From NCBI GenBank assembly GCA_002270565.1, contig NQMI01000069.1, positions 1-64,000 of the forward strand: a stretch of DNA of 64,000 bases, read 5' to 3'. This document shows, in pieces, positions 22,108 through 33,606 of the stretch. The translations under genes were made by a program, and so were the position numbers. Below the pieces are notes generated by a model, which saw nothing but the letters and a program-made list of their open reading frames with translations, ran no database searches and had not been told where the DNA came from. The DNA comes from Stenocarpella maydis. Its lineage: Eukaryota; Ascomycota; Sordariomycetes; Diaporthales; Diaporthaceae. The stretch's first letter is position 1. Each line of letters opens with the position of its first letter.

Positions 22108-24111
22108 TTAAGCCGGGATATTCCGCAGCTTGTAACGCAAGTAAGTAGGCGTTTTGCAAACCTGTGCCTTATGGTTGTTTCTGTCCGGCAGAGGTGGAGG
22201 TGTGAAGTCCAAGCCGCCATTCTGGTCTGAGAGCTCGAAGTCGAAGGTTGAAAGAAAGTAAGCAAAAGTGAGAGCGACCTCAAGCTTCGCCATCCTCGTA
22301 CCAACTGCGGGTGAGAGAATAAATCAGCACATTGGACGTGGGTGTAGCGCCGAAGGGGGCGCCTGGGGAGAACACGTGACTCACGGCAGGGATTTCGACC
22401 AGAGCCCCAGCCCACATAGGTATGTGCCTCCTTGCGCTTGTTAGATTCCTCAACTAGATAGCGCCCGGGGTTGAAGCGTTGCGGTTCTGGATAGAAGTCG
22501 GGGTTCATGTGAATATTGTCGCTGAGGAACACGACGAAAGCCTCATCCGGTATCACCTGGCCGGTCTCACCAATAGGTACGCTGGCGCCGCTTGTGTTCT
22601 TCCTGAACACAGCTCCCGGCATAGAAACTCGAATGGCCTCCCGCAGGCAAAGTTCTATTAGCGGAAACTCGGACTCCCATTCCGCAAGCGTCAGGCTGTC
22701 GAGAACATCTCTCGCAGACTGGGATGGGCTGCTCCTATGATTCGCCACGACAGCGTCGACTTCAACTCTGCACCTTTCTTTCCACTCTGGATTGGTAGAG
22801 AGCAGCACAGACAGCCACGATGTGGTAGCAGCCGTGGTCAGACCAGCGGCCCATATCGCACCAATCTGGGTCTGGTAATGCTTATGTCAGCTCCTTTGCT
22901 TCTCACCTATCCGACATGAAGCTACCTGACTCACCTTGGTGATATTGGCAGGCTCATCACCTCTGTCAAGGAGGTACTGCGTAGCATCATCCTGTCTCTG
23001 GCCGCTAGCTTGTCGCCTCTTGATGACAGACATATAGGCCAGGTACACCCTAGCTGCTAGATAAATATTCTTCAAGAACATTGGTGTCAGCATCCAAGGG
23101 AATATGATCCTGGCCATATTGTTATTTTCCTCGAGCTGCTGGTACATGGAGATGGTCCATCTCAACCGATCTCGGTCTTCCGCAAACTCGACTGATCCGA
23201 CCATGCGGAAGCTGAGTTTGTAAATCAGCTCATAGAACTTGTCAAAAGGCTGGAAGACTTTCCAGTCGCTGCTCGATGAGATTTCATATTAGCATGTTAT
23301 TTTTAAGGTTGGGCGCCGTGTTAGATAGGAATGACCCACGATGAGACCGAACACTCCGCTGCAGTCAGTTCGTCGCACAAGGACCGGACATCACTAGTAA
23401 GTATACCGAGCTTCCGGGCCAAGTTCTTCCCGTTTGTGTAGGTCGAGACGTTTTTGACGAAATACTTGAACCAGCTGCCATCCTCGCTACGGGTGCCGGC
23501 AATGAAGTACCGAAGCCATCCAAGGCGTATGGCGGAATTACCAGCAGCCGGTATCCCAGTCAACAGTCCAGTAGCCCTGGGCCATGGTCAGCTTTTGGCA
23601 AACAGATAAATAGTCATGCTATATACAGAGGAAGGAGGGGTATTAGGGGGGGGGGTTCCATCCATACCACCTACCCTGCAGAGAGATTGAGATCCTTGCT
23701 TTCAAAAAAGACTTTTCTGCCGACTTCGCCGCTGACGCTGACAACATGTTTCTTCCCAACGAAGAAGCTGAAAATGCCGCTGGGCGACTTAGCCGTGCCC
23801 TCACGAAGCATGTCCCGCCGGCACCCAAAGAACCCCAACGCGGAGCCTATGACAGGCCACTCATATTCTTTCCATACATCAGGAGCATCCCTCCCAATAC
23901 GAGGACGTGCCAGTAGGTGGTGTGCAATGACGAGGACAGTGAGAAAAGTGAGGGCTGGCTGGATAAGCTGGAGCCAGGGGGAAGACGGAGGCGGAGGGAG
24001 ACAGGTCTGAGCTGCTTGGTGGACGACGGATGGCCAAATGATGGGGAAAGATGAGGCATTGCTTGAGGGCGTATGCCATGGGACCGGCATATGCAGTGTT
24101 TGGTTCTCCAT
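22108..24111 (-). CDS. cytochrome P450 monooxygenase
   Basis: Five exons: 24111..23675, 23576..23340, 23271..22935, 22871..22385 and 22304..22108, coding for about 564 residues with all phases closing. A membrane anchor lies near residues 45-70. The I helix carries AGLTTAATTS, the K helix has the ExxR pair in LREAIR (E415, R418), and PEPQRFNP is the PERF block. The heme loop reads GWGSGRNPC (Cys499), and an intron falls within the next codon, after which LGTRMAKLEV completes the motif. The tail DFTPPPLPDRN is typical of fungal P450s related to the CYP51-like clan. The substrate is unknown. Expected reaction is NADPH-dependent hydroxylation at the ER with a separate reductase. No partner biosynthetic gene is adjacent. 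Confidence 0.9.
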
Positions 24112-24267
24112 GATTGGTGCGGGTACGGTCTATGAAGGGAGAACTGAATGAGACAGATGGAGTGCAGACACACTTTATCTCGTGCGGCTGGGAATAAGGG
24201 CCATGCTGATGTCAATTTATATGGGCCTGGGACTGGCTGACAGAAAAACATCTTCTCCTAGCAGATA

Positions 24268-24695
24268 CTGTAGCGGGACTAGCGGGAAGCCGGCATGGCA
24301 TGTCGGGCTAGACATATTATATCCAAATAACATGTTATGAAATTAAGGATATATTATGTTGGCTAAACATAGCATGCCTGACTTAACATGGCATCAATTG
24401 ATATCGGGCTTGATATAGTATGTCAGGCTAAGGGAGGCTTCTAATTAGCTGGAAATGTTAGCGCTATTTTTTTGGATAAAAAAGAAAATTTAAAATAAAA
24501 TCCTACCTAGGTTCAAACCTAGTACGTCTCCAATTCTAGCTATTTGTTCTAGTTACCAGCTGCACTATATAAATACAAATATACATGCTAGCCCCGCTAG
24601 CCTTATTAAGCTTAGCCGTTGACATGCCGTGTCCCGCGTAAGATGCCATATTAGCCCTAATATGCTATATGATATTCTACATATTCCCGCTACAG
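24268..24695. mobile_element. MITE with TA target duplication (Tc1/mariner-type)
   Basis: A 428-bp AT-rich element bounded by perfect 11-bp inverted repeats CTGTAGCGGGA (24268-24278) and TCCCGCTACAG (24685-24695), flanked on both sides by TA (24266-24267, 24696-24697). It has no coding capacity. The interior has several imperfect palindromes (GCATG..., TAGGTTCAAACCTA). TA duplication and short inverted repeats fit a Tc1/mariner-derived non-autonomous element. Confidence 0.75.
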
Positions 24696-25900
24696 TATGT
24701 ATTTCCCGCTGTGCCCAGTAGGGCACCCAAGGCCAGTAATCGTGGCGTGGCATCTACATCTATAAGGCATTCACTGAGACATAGCAAAGGTCCATGTTCG
24801 AGACCACGATAAGTGTGGAATCCTAGCAGCGTTGTCGTTGTTAGTAGGCAGTCTAACTATGTGGTCAGGAATGGGGGCGTAATCCCTTGAAGTCCAGAGA
24901 GCCAACTGTTCGAGGTGTTGGCGGACGCACCGTGGGCTTGGCGGGTACTAAGGCACTGTTGTAGGCGGAGCGGAAGAACACGACCAGTGGTCTAGAATTC
25001 CTGGATTGTTAGACGTATAGATGATCGACACCAAAAGGAATGATATCGAAGGGAATCGGTTGGCCAGCTGGGCAACTTGGGCTTTCAGTGCTGCGTGACA
25101 CTTCGTACCCAGCCCCCAAAGCTCATCTCAGTAAGCCCCAGTCGATCGCTGCTTCTGTCCTGCTGCTGCAGCAGGCTCAAATTGTAGTAAAATTGAGAAG
25201 GGATGAGACGCCCCGCTTACCTTAAGTCCGTACCTAGGTAGGAGGTATCTAAGTCCGCATGTCGTCATTAATTAAATAAGTACTATCCTCGGACGCTATA
25301 CTTCTCGGCATTTCCATGGACTTTGCATTTGGCTTTGTAGAACTCTTAACAGCCTTTGCGCCTTTGTCTTTCTCACGGCCACGGAAGACCATGGCTTCTT
25401 CGATACCACCCGGTATGGACCTCTGCACCGTCCCGGCTGCCGCTCCACCCGATGGGCAGGTCTCGAACCTCGCCACCGCGCCCTCCCTCATGACAGCTAC
25501 AATCGACATCTGAGTCCCCATGACGGTATTAGCCTTGGCCTTTGTGGCTGTTCGAGTAACGGCCAACATGCGGAAGCTATCCTGGTCTGACTGTGGGTTG
25601 AATAGCCCGAGACGTGTATGACCCGAGGAAACGGTGCTAACGAGATCAGACACAATGGCAACCAGCATGATTCTAGATTTAGCATATACAGCAGTTGCCA
25701 TAGTTGCCATAGCCAGTAACATGGTTCCATTCCGCAGCTAATCACCGACACAGAGGCTGACGAGATGGCAGTGTCGAAGTATGCTCGCCACCTGTGGGAT
25801 CTGCCAGCAAGCTGGCAGAGCACGGCATTGATGAAAGTATGCAAACTTGCAGGAAGATCTGTTAAACGGAACCGCTCAGCAGGGCGTTGGTACTCCGTGC

Positions 25901-25970
25901 AAGGAGTTACCCTAGACTTCGTTGTAAGGAGTTACCCTAGACTTTGTTGTAATGAGTTACCCTAGACTTC
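25901..25970 (+). repeat. 25-bp tandem repeat, 2.8 copies
   Basis: Units at 25901-25925, 25926-25950 and a partial 25951-25970, sharing the core GAGTTACCCTAGACTT with single transitions between copies. Confidence 0.9.
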
Positions 25971-26296
25971 TATTCAGGCGATTTTCGCTAAGTTCGCCAG
26001 TGCGTGCATAACGCAAGATGAGTTTAGTAGCCATGAGTCAATTATTTTGGCCTGCATTTACACCTTAATTCAGACCTCTGCATTACCCTTATTTCTTACA
26101 CAAAAAGTATATAACCTAGTACATTAAATAGCTTAATTTCCGAAGTTTATATATACTTAATTTAGGTATTACTAGGGCATAGTTAGATGGCTGCTTGGAA
26201 CCAAAGATGGTGTGTTGGAAGGGCGAATTTTCCAGCATTTGCAAATTTGCACCCGAGCCGACCGCAGCGTGCCCAGGGTGAGACGATGTCGGATGG

Positions 26297-26304
26297 TATA
26301 TAAG
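26297..26304 (+). promoter_or_regulatory. TATA box upstream of SAT4 relic
   Basis: TATATAAG in a GC-rich context, about 230 bases before the first recognisable coding sequence of the decayed SAT4 gene. It could be that gene's old promoter. Confidence 0.35.
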
Positions 26305-26528
26305 GAGGGCTTTCAGAAGCCCAACTTAATTCAATACAAAGTTGTCCAGACCATTGTCAATCGTCCCAATTCGCCTCAGAGCACCACACTGCGACCCTGC
26401 CGAAACACACGCTGAACTGAATGCTAATCTATAGCACAAATTCATCAGAAGATCATATGTCCACTGGAGGTTGACTGATTATTCCTCAGCTCAGCTTCGC
26501 GCTTGACTTCCTCCAAGGGCCTACATAA

Positions 26529-27229
26529 TACTTCTCGAAATCTTCCATATTTCTACTCTATCAAGAGCTTTTCTCAATCAAGAAATCAATGAAAATAGCT
26601 GTCTACGTTGGCTTGGCTGCCACATTCTTGACGTTACTCCCCTTATATTTTTCTTTCACTTCGCTACATCAGCCCTGCTGGCGGGAAAAGCTGGGAAGAC
26701 CTCGCCATGGGTAAAGACCCTGCAATGTTCAAAATGTTGAATTATTGGGGCATTGCGCAAGGGTGTTTAGCAGTTGCACTAGATATGTACATCTTCGTCC
26801 TACCACTACCAACTCTTGCAACACTGCACATGTCATTCAAAAAACGCGTGCTAGTGAATGCCGTGTTTGCCACAGCTTTATTGTAAGTCTCGTTGTGCTC
26901 GAACTTGGGCCCAAGTACTGATATAGATTCAGGAGTGTCATTGCCAGTGTCGTTGCTCTTGTTTCCAGAGTAAAGCTCGACCTACTGATATCCGATCCCA
27001 CATGGCAGCAAGGGGCAGTTTACATTTCCATGTAAGCCATATCCTGAACTGAGGCTCCAATAACCCAGCTGAATAATACTGCGAAGCTGAGTGATCTCCC
27101 CACAGCTTAGTTGAGAACAACGTGGCCATCATTGTCGGATCCATGCCGACCGTTGCCAATTTCGTGCGAATCAATTTCTCAGGATCGACTATCATCAAAG
27201 ACCATACGTTCAAAGACCCGACGTATTAA
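26529..27229 (+). pseudogene. decayed SAT4/rhodopsin-like integral membrane protein
   Basis: The second half of a SAT4 (PTH11-like, seven-helix) protein can be followed through two intact-looking introns. Coding blocks are YFSKSSIFLLYQELF at 26529, NYWGIAQGCLAVALDMYIFV and LPLPTLATLHM before the GTAAGT donor near 26883, then SVIASVVALVSRVKL, and finally LVENNVAIIVGSMPTVANF after 27107. These are the family's helix 4-7 blocks. The gene is broken: a TAA precedes the first block, a one-base frame change lies between 26640 and 26700 (before SWEDLAMGKDP), and the first helices are not found upstream. A further open stretch to 27395 in another frame may be the old C-terminal tail. Confidence 0.7.
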
Positions 27230-28582
27230 CTACAGTTACTCGGTCAAAGATTCGAGGTCATCTTTCCGTAGACCGGACCCGGCAATATTGAGGTCACCGA
27301 ATGCCCAGGTGTCAGGAAGCTATGAGCTTATTGATCGTACAGTGGTGGCAGCCCAGGTCGTCCGTGAAGAGCACGGCCTCGAGTGTCTCCTATAAAAATT
27401 TGGAATAAGAGACAGCCTATACCGACCGATTCTACCGACAGACTTGTTTGATAAATGAAAAACTTAATACAGGAAACAAGACTGATCTCAACAGAAAGGA
27501 CTTGCTTGCTCATCCGCCCTTCTCGGGATATCGTAAAGCACACAGGGGCGACTACGTAGATAGACACCGGACATGAACACAGACTCTACGTAAAGTCATG
27601 TGAGAATGGCTGATGCCTAGGGAATATGAAATCAGGTTTTAGGAGACAGCCACTTGTATTCCTACATTTATTCTCTACTGAATCACCTAGTAAAAGGTTC
27701 TGATAGCATGGGTGGAGTGGTTAAGGAAAACCAAACCATTTAACTCGCAATGGCCGGCAAGTGTTGTTGTCCACACAGAGGAATATTATCACATTGACAC
27801 ACATATATATAGCACTAAACAATCTTGTGCCCCTAAGCAGTGGTCTAGTCACTTCGTGGAAGGAGCTGTACGGCCCACAGTCTGACGCGGTCGCTGCTTT
27901 TACGCACACACAGCGCCTCAATATTTCCAACTACGCACGATCTCGCGTACTCCATTCTGGGACAGGAAGAGCCTCCGTCCGGCTTATTTGGGCCATATGC
28001 TGGAAATGCACCATACACTGCTGCATACATCATACTTGTAAGTAGTATCCTCCCACAGTTGTAATCTAATACTAATGCGGCGGTCTCTCCTGATAGTAAT
28101 CTGATGCCTTGTGCACATGCGCCTGTTCGCTTTTCGCAGAAATGATGACACATGACGCAAGAGTCATGAGCGTAGTGAAGATCATGCCTCGCCGTCTGGT
28201 GTACGGTCCTATGCCGATGCCCCGCGGCCGCCGGGTGCGCGTTCCTACGATCAGAATCACTTGCATCGATGTCGCAACGCCTTCGAATAGCAGCGACGCC
28301 AGCCCTGATGCAGGACTCTATCGGCGTGCTCGCGCCCGTGGTCAACTACACAAGCAGCGGGATCCCGTGGATTGACCCATCAGACGCCAATGTCCCATTT
28401 CTCGCGTTCGACGGACCAATTCCGGACCTCTCAGGGTGCACCCGACCGTCCTGGTCTAATCCCAGCCCGCAGGGCAGCCAGGAAAATACTGCCTCTGGAA
28501 TGCGGCCGCTTCAGCAGCCGCCGACACGAGAGCAACAGGAAGCGATGCAGAGACAGGCCGAGTGCAAGAATAATGAAAGAAT
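27230..28582. other. intergenic region left of MULE A
   Basis: No supported intact gene. A plus-strand open frame from 28269 runs into the transposon end at 28583. Some upstream sequence (FGPYAGNAPYTAAYIIL in frame near 27995-28045, next to a GTAAGT) hints at a lost membrane-protein gene, but I cannot assign it. Confidence 0.35.
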
Positions 28583-29563
28583 GCGGATATTTGCATCCAT
28601 AAAAACGGATGGTATATCCATATATAATTATGTGATTGGCTGCAGCCAATCAGATACTTCGTTTAACATCATCGCCCCACACCCCCTGGTGTTTTTACAG
28701 CTGCAGCACCCAACGCACTGCAACGCCCCCATTACCACCAACTTATGAACGACAACCCTTATCAACGCTTCGCTGCAGCAATTAAATTCTCATTAGAATT
28801 AATCGTTTTTGTATCGAAAAGAAGATCTGATTGATTAGATATTGAATTTTTAGCGTTATGGTGATAGCGCAGGTACCTAATTATTTAGGTCTTAAGGTAC
28901 AGTAGTAAGCTAACTATGCTAACTAGAATACCAATATTACTGCTATAAATCATCATCAGCCAGCACTTTCACCTCCTGACTCCTTACTTTTTCATGGATA
29001 TGATACCTATAAGCCTTGTGATTTGGATGAAGCTATAAAATCTGCTTTCCTCACAACTTCACAAAAAGCAGATGCCAAATGCATAGTGTTAGTCTATAGC
29101 AGAGGTGCCCTGCGACCCTCAATTACAACAACAAATAATGCCTTAATAATTAAAGCAGGCTACGGGTGGCAAGCCCTTGCTCATATGACCGTACGACGTG
29201 GCAGGACCCTCGTGATCAAAAGGGTATGCATACTCATCACAGCCTTGGAGGTACCTGAAGCCCAGAAGGCTGGGCGAGCTGTCCAAGACCATCACGATTC
29301 CTCGCCGCCCTGCTGTAACCCAGCCCTTTACGCGAGACTTGCAGCAAGCTCACACCGAGATACAGTGTACTTCCAACACTATGAAACTATTTTTTATATA
29401 TTTGTATTAGAGACAGTCATTACACCTACCCAAGTAGCAATGGACTGGCTTGAGAAGGAGGCTGCTCTATTGTTGGGTTACTATAAAGGATATTAAAGCA
29501 TCTTCTGGTATGAGAAGCAGCAGCTAGTGGGTTTGAGAGCCACTTCACCGCAATCTGTTCTTT

Positions 29564-30136
29564 ATGAACTTTTATAAAAAGAAAAAAAAAACAGCAAGAA
29601 GATGCTGTGGGGGGGGGAGGTTGGTGGACAGGGGTGTACCACTATTCCAAGGGGTCCTTAACAATAAGGGAGAACCTGGCTTCCGGTGGCTTCTTGAACA
29701 GCTTTACGGTCTTCTCCGCGAGTGCCAAATCAAGCCTCCAAGGCTCTTCATCACTAACTATGATAACGCTCTGATTAACGCCCTTGAGCATGAATTCCCT
29801 AGGGCACGCCATCAGCTATATATCTTCCATATCAACATGAACATTGTCCTCAACATCAAGAAGAAGTGGCGTAAGCTGGGAGCCATGGGGCCGGCAATAG
29901 GAGGCCCCGAGGCACCAGTGATGGGAGGCCTGGAGGAAAATACCACGGAGGTTGCCGAGGCTGAAGATCTTAATGAGGAGGATGAGGATCTTGCTTCCCT
30001 TATGGCGCTAGCGAGAGGGAAGGCCATAGTACCCTTACGGGTGCCTAATGAGGTACCATACACTCAAACAGCCCTCTTCAACCTCCTCAAGTTCATGGAG
30101 TACTCTATAGATCGCGAGATCTATAATACAGCTTAG
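29564..30136 (+). pseudogene. MULE transposase catalytic-domain fragment
   Basis: Contains the signature blocks of the MULE/transposase superfamily: FQGVLNNKGEPGFRWLLEQL, LFITNYDNALINALEHEFP (the conserved Asp) and HQLYIFHINMNIVLNIKKKW. The frame ends at a TAG (TGG-type position) and continues, readable, behind it. A poly-A run at 29578-29590 precedes it, probably with a frameshift against the N-terminal part. Confidence 0.75.
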
Positions 30137-30607
30137 CAATGGCTTCAAGAGGTCTTCTCAGATCAGACGGTAATCATCCAGTACCTCAAGACGTAATACA
30201 TTAATGAGGCTGAGGAGATTGTCGCCAAATGGGCAGCCCATCAGATCTGCAAAACCCTCAACTTCGGCTTGCATACAACCTCCTGTACTAAGTGAATGCA
30301 CCAGAAGCTGAAGGTGTACCTGGGCTATGGGATAGGGAATCTTCTCTATCTAATGATAGCTAATCACAAGGCTATCGATAATACTGCTCGTGGCCTCTAT
30401 TAGGAGGAGGCAAAGCAGAAGACATCATTACTCCAGAAGTTCAATGGTTAGAAGTAGCTTGGTTAGCTGCCACTGCAGGTCTTAAGGGCGGCGCTGGAGA
30501 TACTCATGATTGAGCGCCAGAAGGCGTTAAGGATGCTTTGAAAAGAAGCCCCACGGGGCTACTGCAGACCTTCTAACTGCAGCTATGCGGTCTACACATA
30601 GTACGGT

Positions 30608-31282
30608 GTGACCTATGCAAATCGCATTACTGATAAAGAGGAGGCTTCACTTCCTCTCGAGAAGAACGATGTGCATAAAAACTACTACCTTAATCGTAAC
30701 CTCTCCCTCGAGAACCCTCTCCTTAGCGTACACTCGCCGAAGAAGGTTACCGCTACAAAGGGCAGACCTCGCGAGAATGCACCATTTGCAGCTAATAAAG
30801 AGGGTCTCTTCAAGAGCCATAGGAAGGCAGTAATGGGTAAAAAGACAACCTCCACCACAGCAAGCCTCGGCAGCAGGGCTGGCGATAAAACGAGGGCGAC
30901 AACGGCTTCAGTACAGCATATGAATTCAGCTTTCGAGTGGAATAACAATACCCTCCAGTCCCTAGATAAAGAGAACGCCCGTGGCAGCAATACCCAGCAC
31001 GCTAGCATCCATCAGAAGCAGCAGCCAGTAGGAAGGGTCATAAAGAAGGCAAAGCAGCAGCCTCAGAAGCAAAGGGCGCCATCAGACATCACAAGAACCT
31101 TAGCAGCAGGCACACCCTCAAGCACGAGGTTAGGGGCTAAGCAGCAGCATACAGCAGCTATCAGAAGCATCAACCAGTTACCACAGGTAGATCTAACTAT
31201 TGAGGACCTCATCAGCGACAACAACGACAACAACAAGGTGGAGGAAGAGATTCAAGACGAGATTGTAGTCCGTACAGACTAG
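30608..31282 (+). pseudogene. C-terminal fragment of MULE A transposase
   Basis: Begins TYANRITDKEEA and contains GSRAGDKTRATTAS, both shared with the C-terminal fragment of MULE B. It is low complexity, basic and Gln-rich toward the end. It is not a separate gene. Confidence 0.65.
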
Positions 31283-31496
31283 ATATATAGCAAAACACCA
31301 TCAATTTAAGCGATTCCTACTATAGCGAGTATAACGATAGTGGCATTACCGAAGCAACGATAAGGACTACCGGCGATGATAGCGGCTAAGGTCAAAATAA
31401 TAGTTTACATACTAATTTCGCTGGTCTGTATTATATGTGCACTGGGTCGGTACATGTGTGGATGTACCATCCGTTTTTATGGATGCGAATATCCGC

Positions 31497-32838
31497 GTTC
31501 ATAGAAAAAGGGCACAAACATCGGCCAGGCACAATGCAGTCAAGCACAATTCCAGACCGCCGGCTAGACGACGGCTCAAGAGGCGCTCCCAGTCAGACAC
31601 CCAGTTGAGTCAAGGCTAGGGTCTGGGCACTTGTACGAGATTGCTTGACAGCGCATCCATGGAGACACTCAAATGGGACATCTTGGATTCAATGTCTTAC
31701 AGACCCAGTCTATAACGGAGGGGGGTTAGGGCGTTGCATTTATACCTGGGTAGAAGGTCAGGGATAGCAGGCATGGTGGTTTCTCACTATCTACACTTGT
31801 CTTGCCACTATGTAACGAATAATTATAGCTGTAAAAAGTACTCATGTTTGTCCAATTGGAAATCTCGTGATATTCAAGTTTTTCGGGCATGTTGCCGAGT
31901 TTATTGACAATGTTGCTGTTTGTTGAGTTCGAGACCACCCTACAGGATATTCCGCCTAGACATTACCCCGATCTAGGGCCAAACATGCTCGTATGCGTTC
32001 GAAGACGACGAAGGTGTGAAGAAGGTGCATTCATGCTCAAATGCGAAAGAAAAGTTGACAGTCTGGCGCATGCCGTGGGCACACATGTCTTGCAGCTTCA
32101 GGGGCTTCATATTTTGCGCAAGGAGCAAAGTGTGATGATTAAGTTGATAGATGTATGATGTGGTCGACTTCATTTTCGTGTATAGTCATGCCACAACGTA
32201 AATGGTGGTCAGAACTCGAACGTTTATTGACATGATCCCAGGTATCGTCATCCTTATGCTATCAAAGAACATCCGCAACATGAATTTTATATTATCTACT
32301 GCTAGTAGTATTACTAGAATTCTAACAGCAGCATGTACGTGGCTGAATTAAACAGAATTGAAATTGGTATGATGCGGAGCCCATTTGATATACGATGACT
32401 ATTTCGTATTTGGGTTTTCGTAGTCTGATAATGCCTGCGATCGTTTTGGCCTTTCTGACTATGGGTGGGTGAATTCTGAAAACTTATAATGTTGGGGTAC
32501 CCACGTAAAAAGAATAAATTGCCACAGGATGAAAACGACAAGGGCTCGGAAAGCAGTGAAATAGACAGGGTGTACTTGGGACAGCCTAACCAGCCTCTTC
32601 TACTCTCAAATTCGATTTCGATGCAATCCAAAGTTATGTGCGACCTGGCCTGCCAGCCGAAGGCCAGATGGTCCCCGGCCGAAATTGCCCATCTCATGCA
32701 GGCCCATATCGAAGTTTCTGCAATGGGTGACTGGGCGGCAGCCAACACCAGTCCTCACAGCCCTACTCGCAGCTTTCACACACTACCTACATGAGGACCA
32801 CTCCGACGCCGCTCCGCAACGAACAGCGTCTTCCAGAC
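31497..32838. other. intergenic region
   Basis: No supported gene between MULE A and the tRNA-like gene. Short ORFs only. Confidence 0.45.
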
Positions 32839-32990
32839 GCCCGGCTAGCTCAATCGGTAGAGCGTGAGACTCTGTATGTTTCAGGCTCCAATCGCGCCAC
32901 TTGTAACCCAACATTGCTAACAACAACCAGTACACATTGTCACGACTCTGATGAATCTCAAGGTTGTGGGTTCGACCCCCACGTCGGGCT
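32839..32990 (+). tRNA. tRNA-Lys-like gene with 79-nt interruption in the anticodon loop
   Basis: Acceptor stem GCCCGGC/GTCGGGC with discriminator T, D arm TAGCTCAATCGGTAGAGC, and T arm with B box GGTTCGACCCC match fungal tRNA-Lys(CTT) bodies. The anticodon stem TGAGA (32865-32869) pairs with TCTCA (32956-32960), but the loop between is 86 bases instead of 7. A 79-nt intron would explain it. Because GACTCTG is repeated at both edges, every 79-nt removal I tried leaves loop CTCTGAA or CTCTGTA, that is anticodon CTG rather than CTT. A TTTT terminator-like run follows at about 33016. It is either an intron-bearing tRNA with odd borders or a disrupted gene. Confidence 0.65.
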
Positions 32991-33602
32991 CAATTCCCGG
33001 CAAACTTCGCCTGATCTTTTGCAATTTTAAGATACCCTAGACATTTAAGATAAGGGCTTTTCTTACTACAAAAGGTATCTTTAGGGATAAATAGTTTAGA
33101 TTTTTATATGATAAAGTCTTGAAGTATTAAATTCTATATTTAAATTTAAGTTTATACTTCTTATTATTTAAAGTTTTTTTATATTTTAAAAATAGCACCT
33201 TAATTAACCTAATTTACTTAATATTAATTATAGTTTAGTAAATACAGCTTGTAATAATGTATTTGAAACTAGGGTTTTTAATACTTAGAATTTAAATTAT
33301 AATAAGGAAGTTTAAGGATAGCTCATATTAAGAGGCTTGGATCTCCTTGTAATCCGTGTTATAGACATTTTTACTCTTTCACTACATGCAAACTATTTCC
33401 CTACCTTGCGTGGTGCATGGCCTGACACGGGGACTGACACAACCTTGAGATGAGAGCTGTTCAGTGAAACAGGACTGACAAGAAGGGGAAATGAAAAGTT
33501 TGAGATTCGGCAGTCAGAAAGGTGGGAAAGGATGCAGTTCAGTCGAATTTTGAAATATCAGATATGAGAAACGGGCTTGTTGTGGCTGACATTTTTTGAA
33601 TG
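32991..33602. other. AT-rich spacer
   Basis: 33.03-33.33 kb is strongly AT-rich and looks like an old RIP-mutated relic. No gene. Confidence 0.5.
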
Positions 33603-33606
33603 ACAT

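Larger units (their letters stand above)
24696..26528. other. intergenic region with tandem repeat, no supported gene
   Basis: About 1.8 kb. A minus-strand open frame at 25249..25722 shows no family features and I do not call it. A TATA box (26297-26304) sits before the SAT4 pseudogene. Confidence 0.4.
28583..31496 (+). mobile_element. Mutator-like (MULE) DNA transposon A, inactivated
   Basis: Bounded by near-perfect 32-bp inverted repeats at 28583-28614 and 31465-31496, differing by one base; each starts GCGGATATT and ends ACGGATGGTA. The interior codes on the plus strand for a MULE transposase in pieces: an N-terminal part around 29023..29496, the catalytic part 29564..30136 and a C-terminal basic, Ser/Thr-rich part 30608..31282. 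Between them lie TAG, TAA and TGA codons where the related copy at 44.1-47.2 kb has sense codons, which suggests G:C to A:T mutation. The family resembles the Hop-type MULEs of ascomycetes. Target duplication is not clear, and shared bases outside the left repeat of both copies suggest the true end may be a little further out. Confidence 0.8.

Noticed and set aside
25249..25722. 157-codon minus-strand frame
   Set aside because: Composition is unlike a folded domain, there is no homologue-like motif, and an overlapping plus-strand frame is also open. Not enough to call a gene.
27711..27770. tRNA-like A-box sequence GGTGGAGTGGTTAAGG
   Set aside because: No matching T arm, B box or acceptor stem follows.
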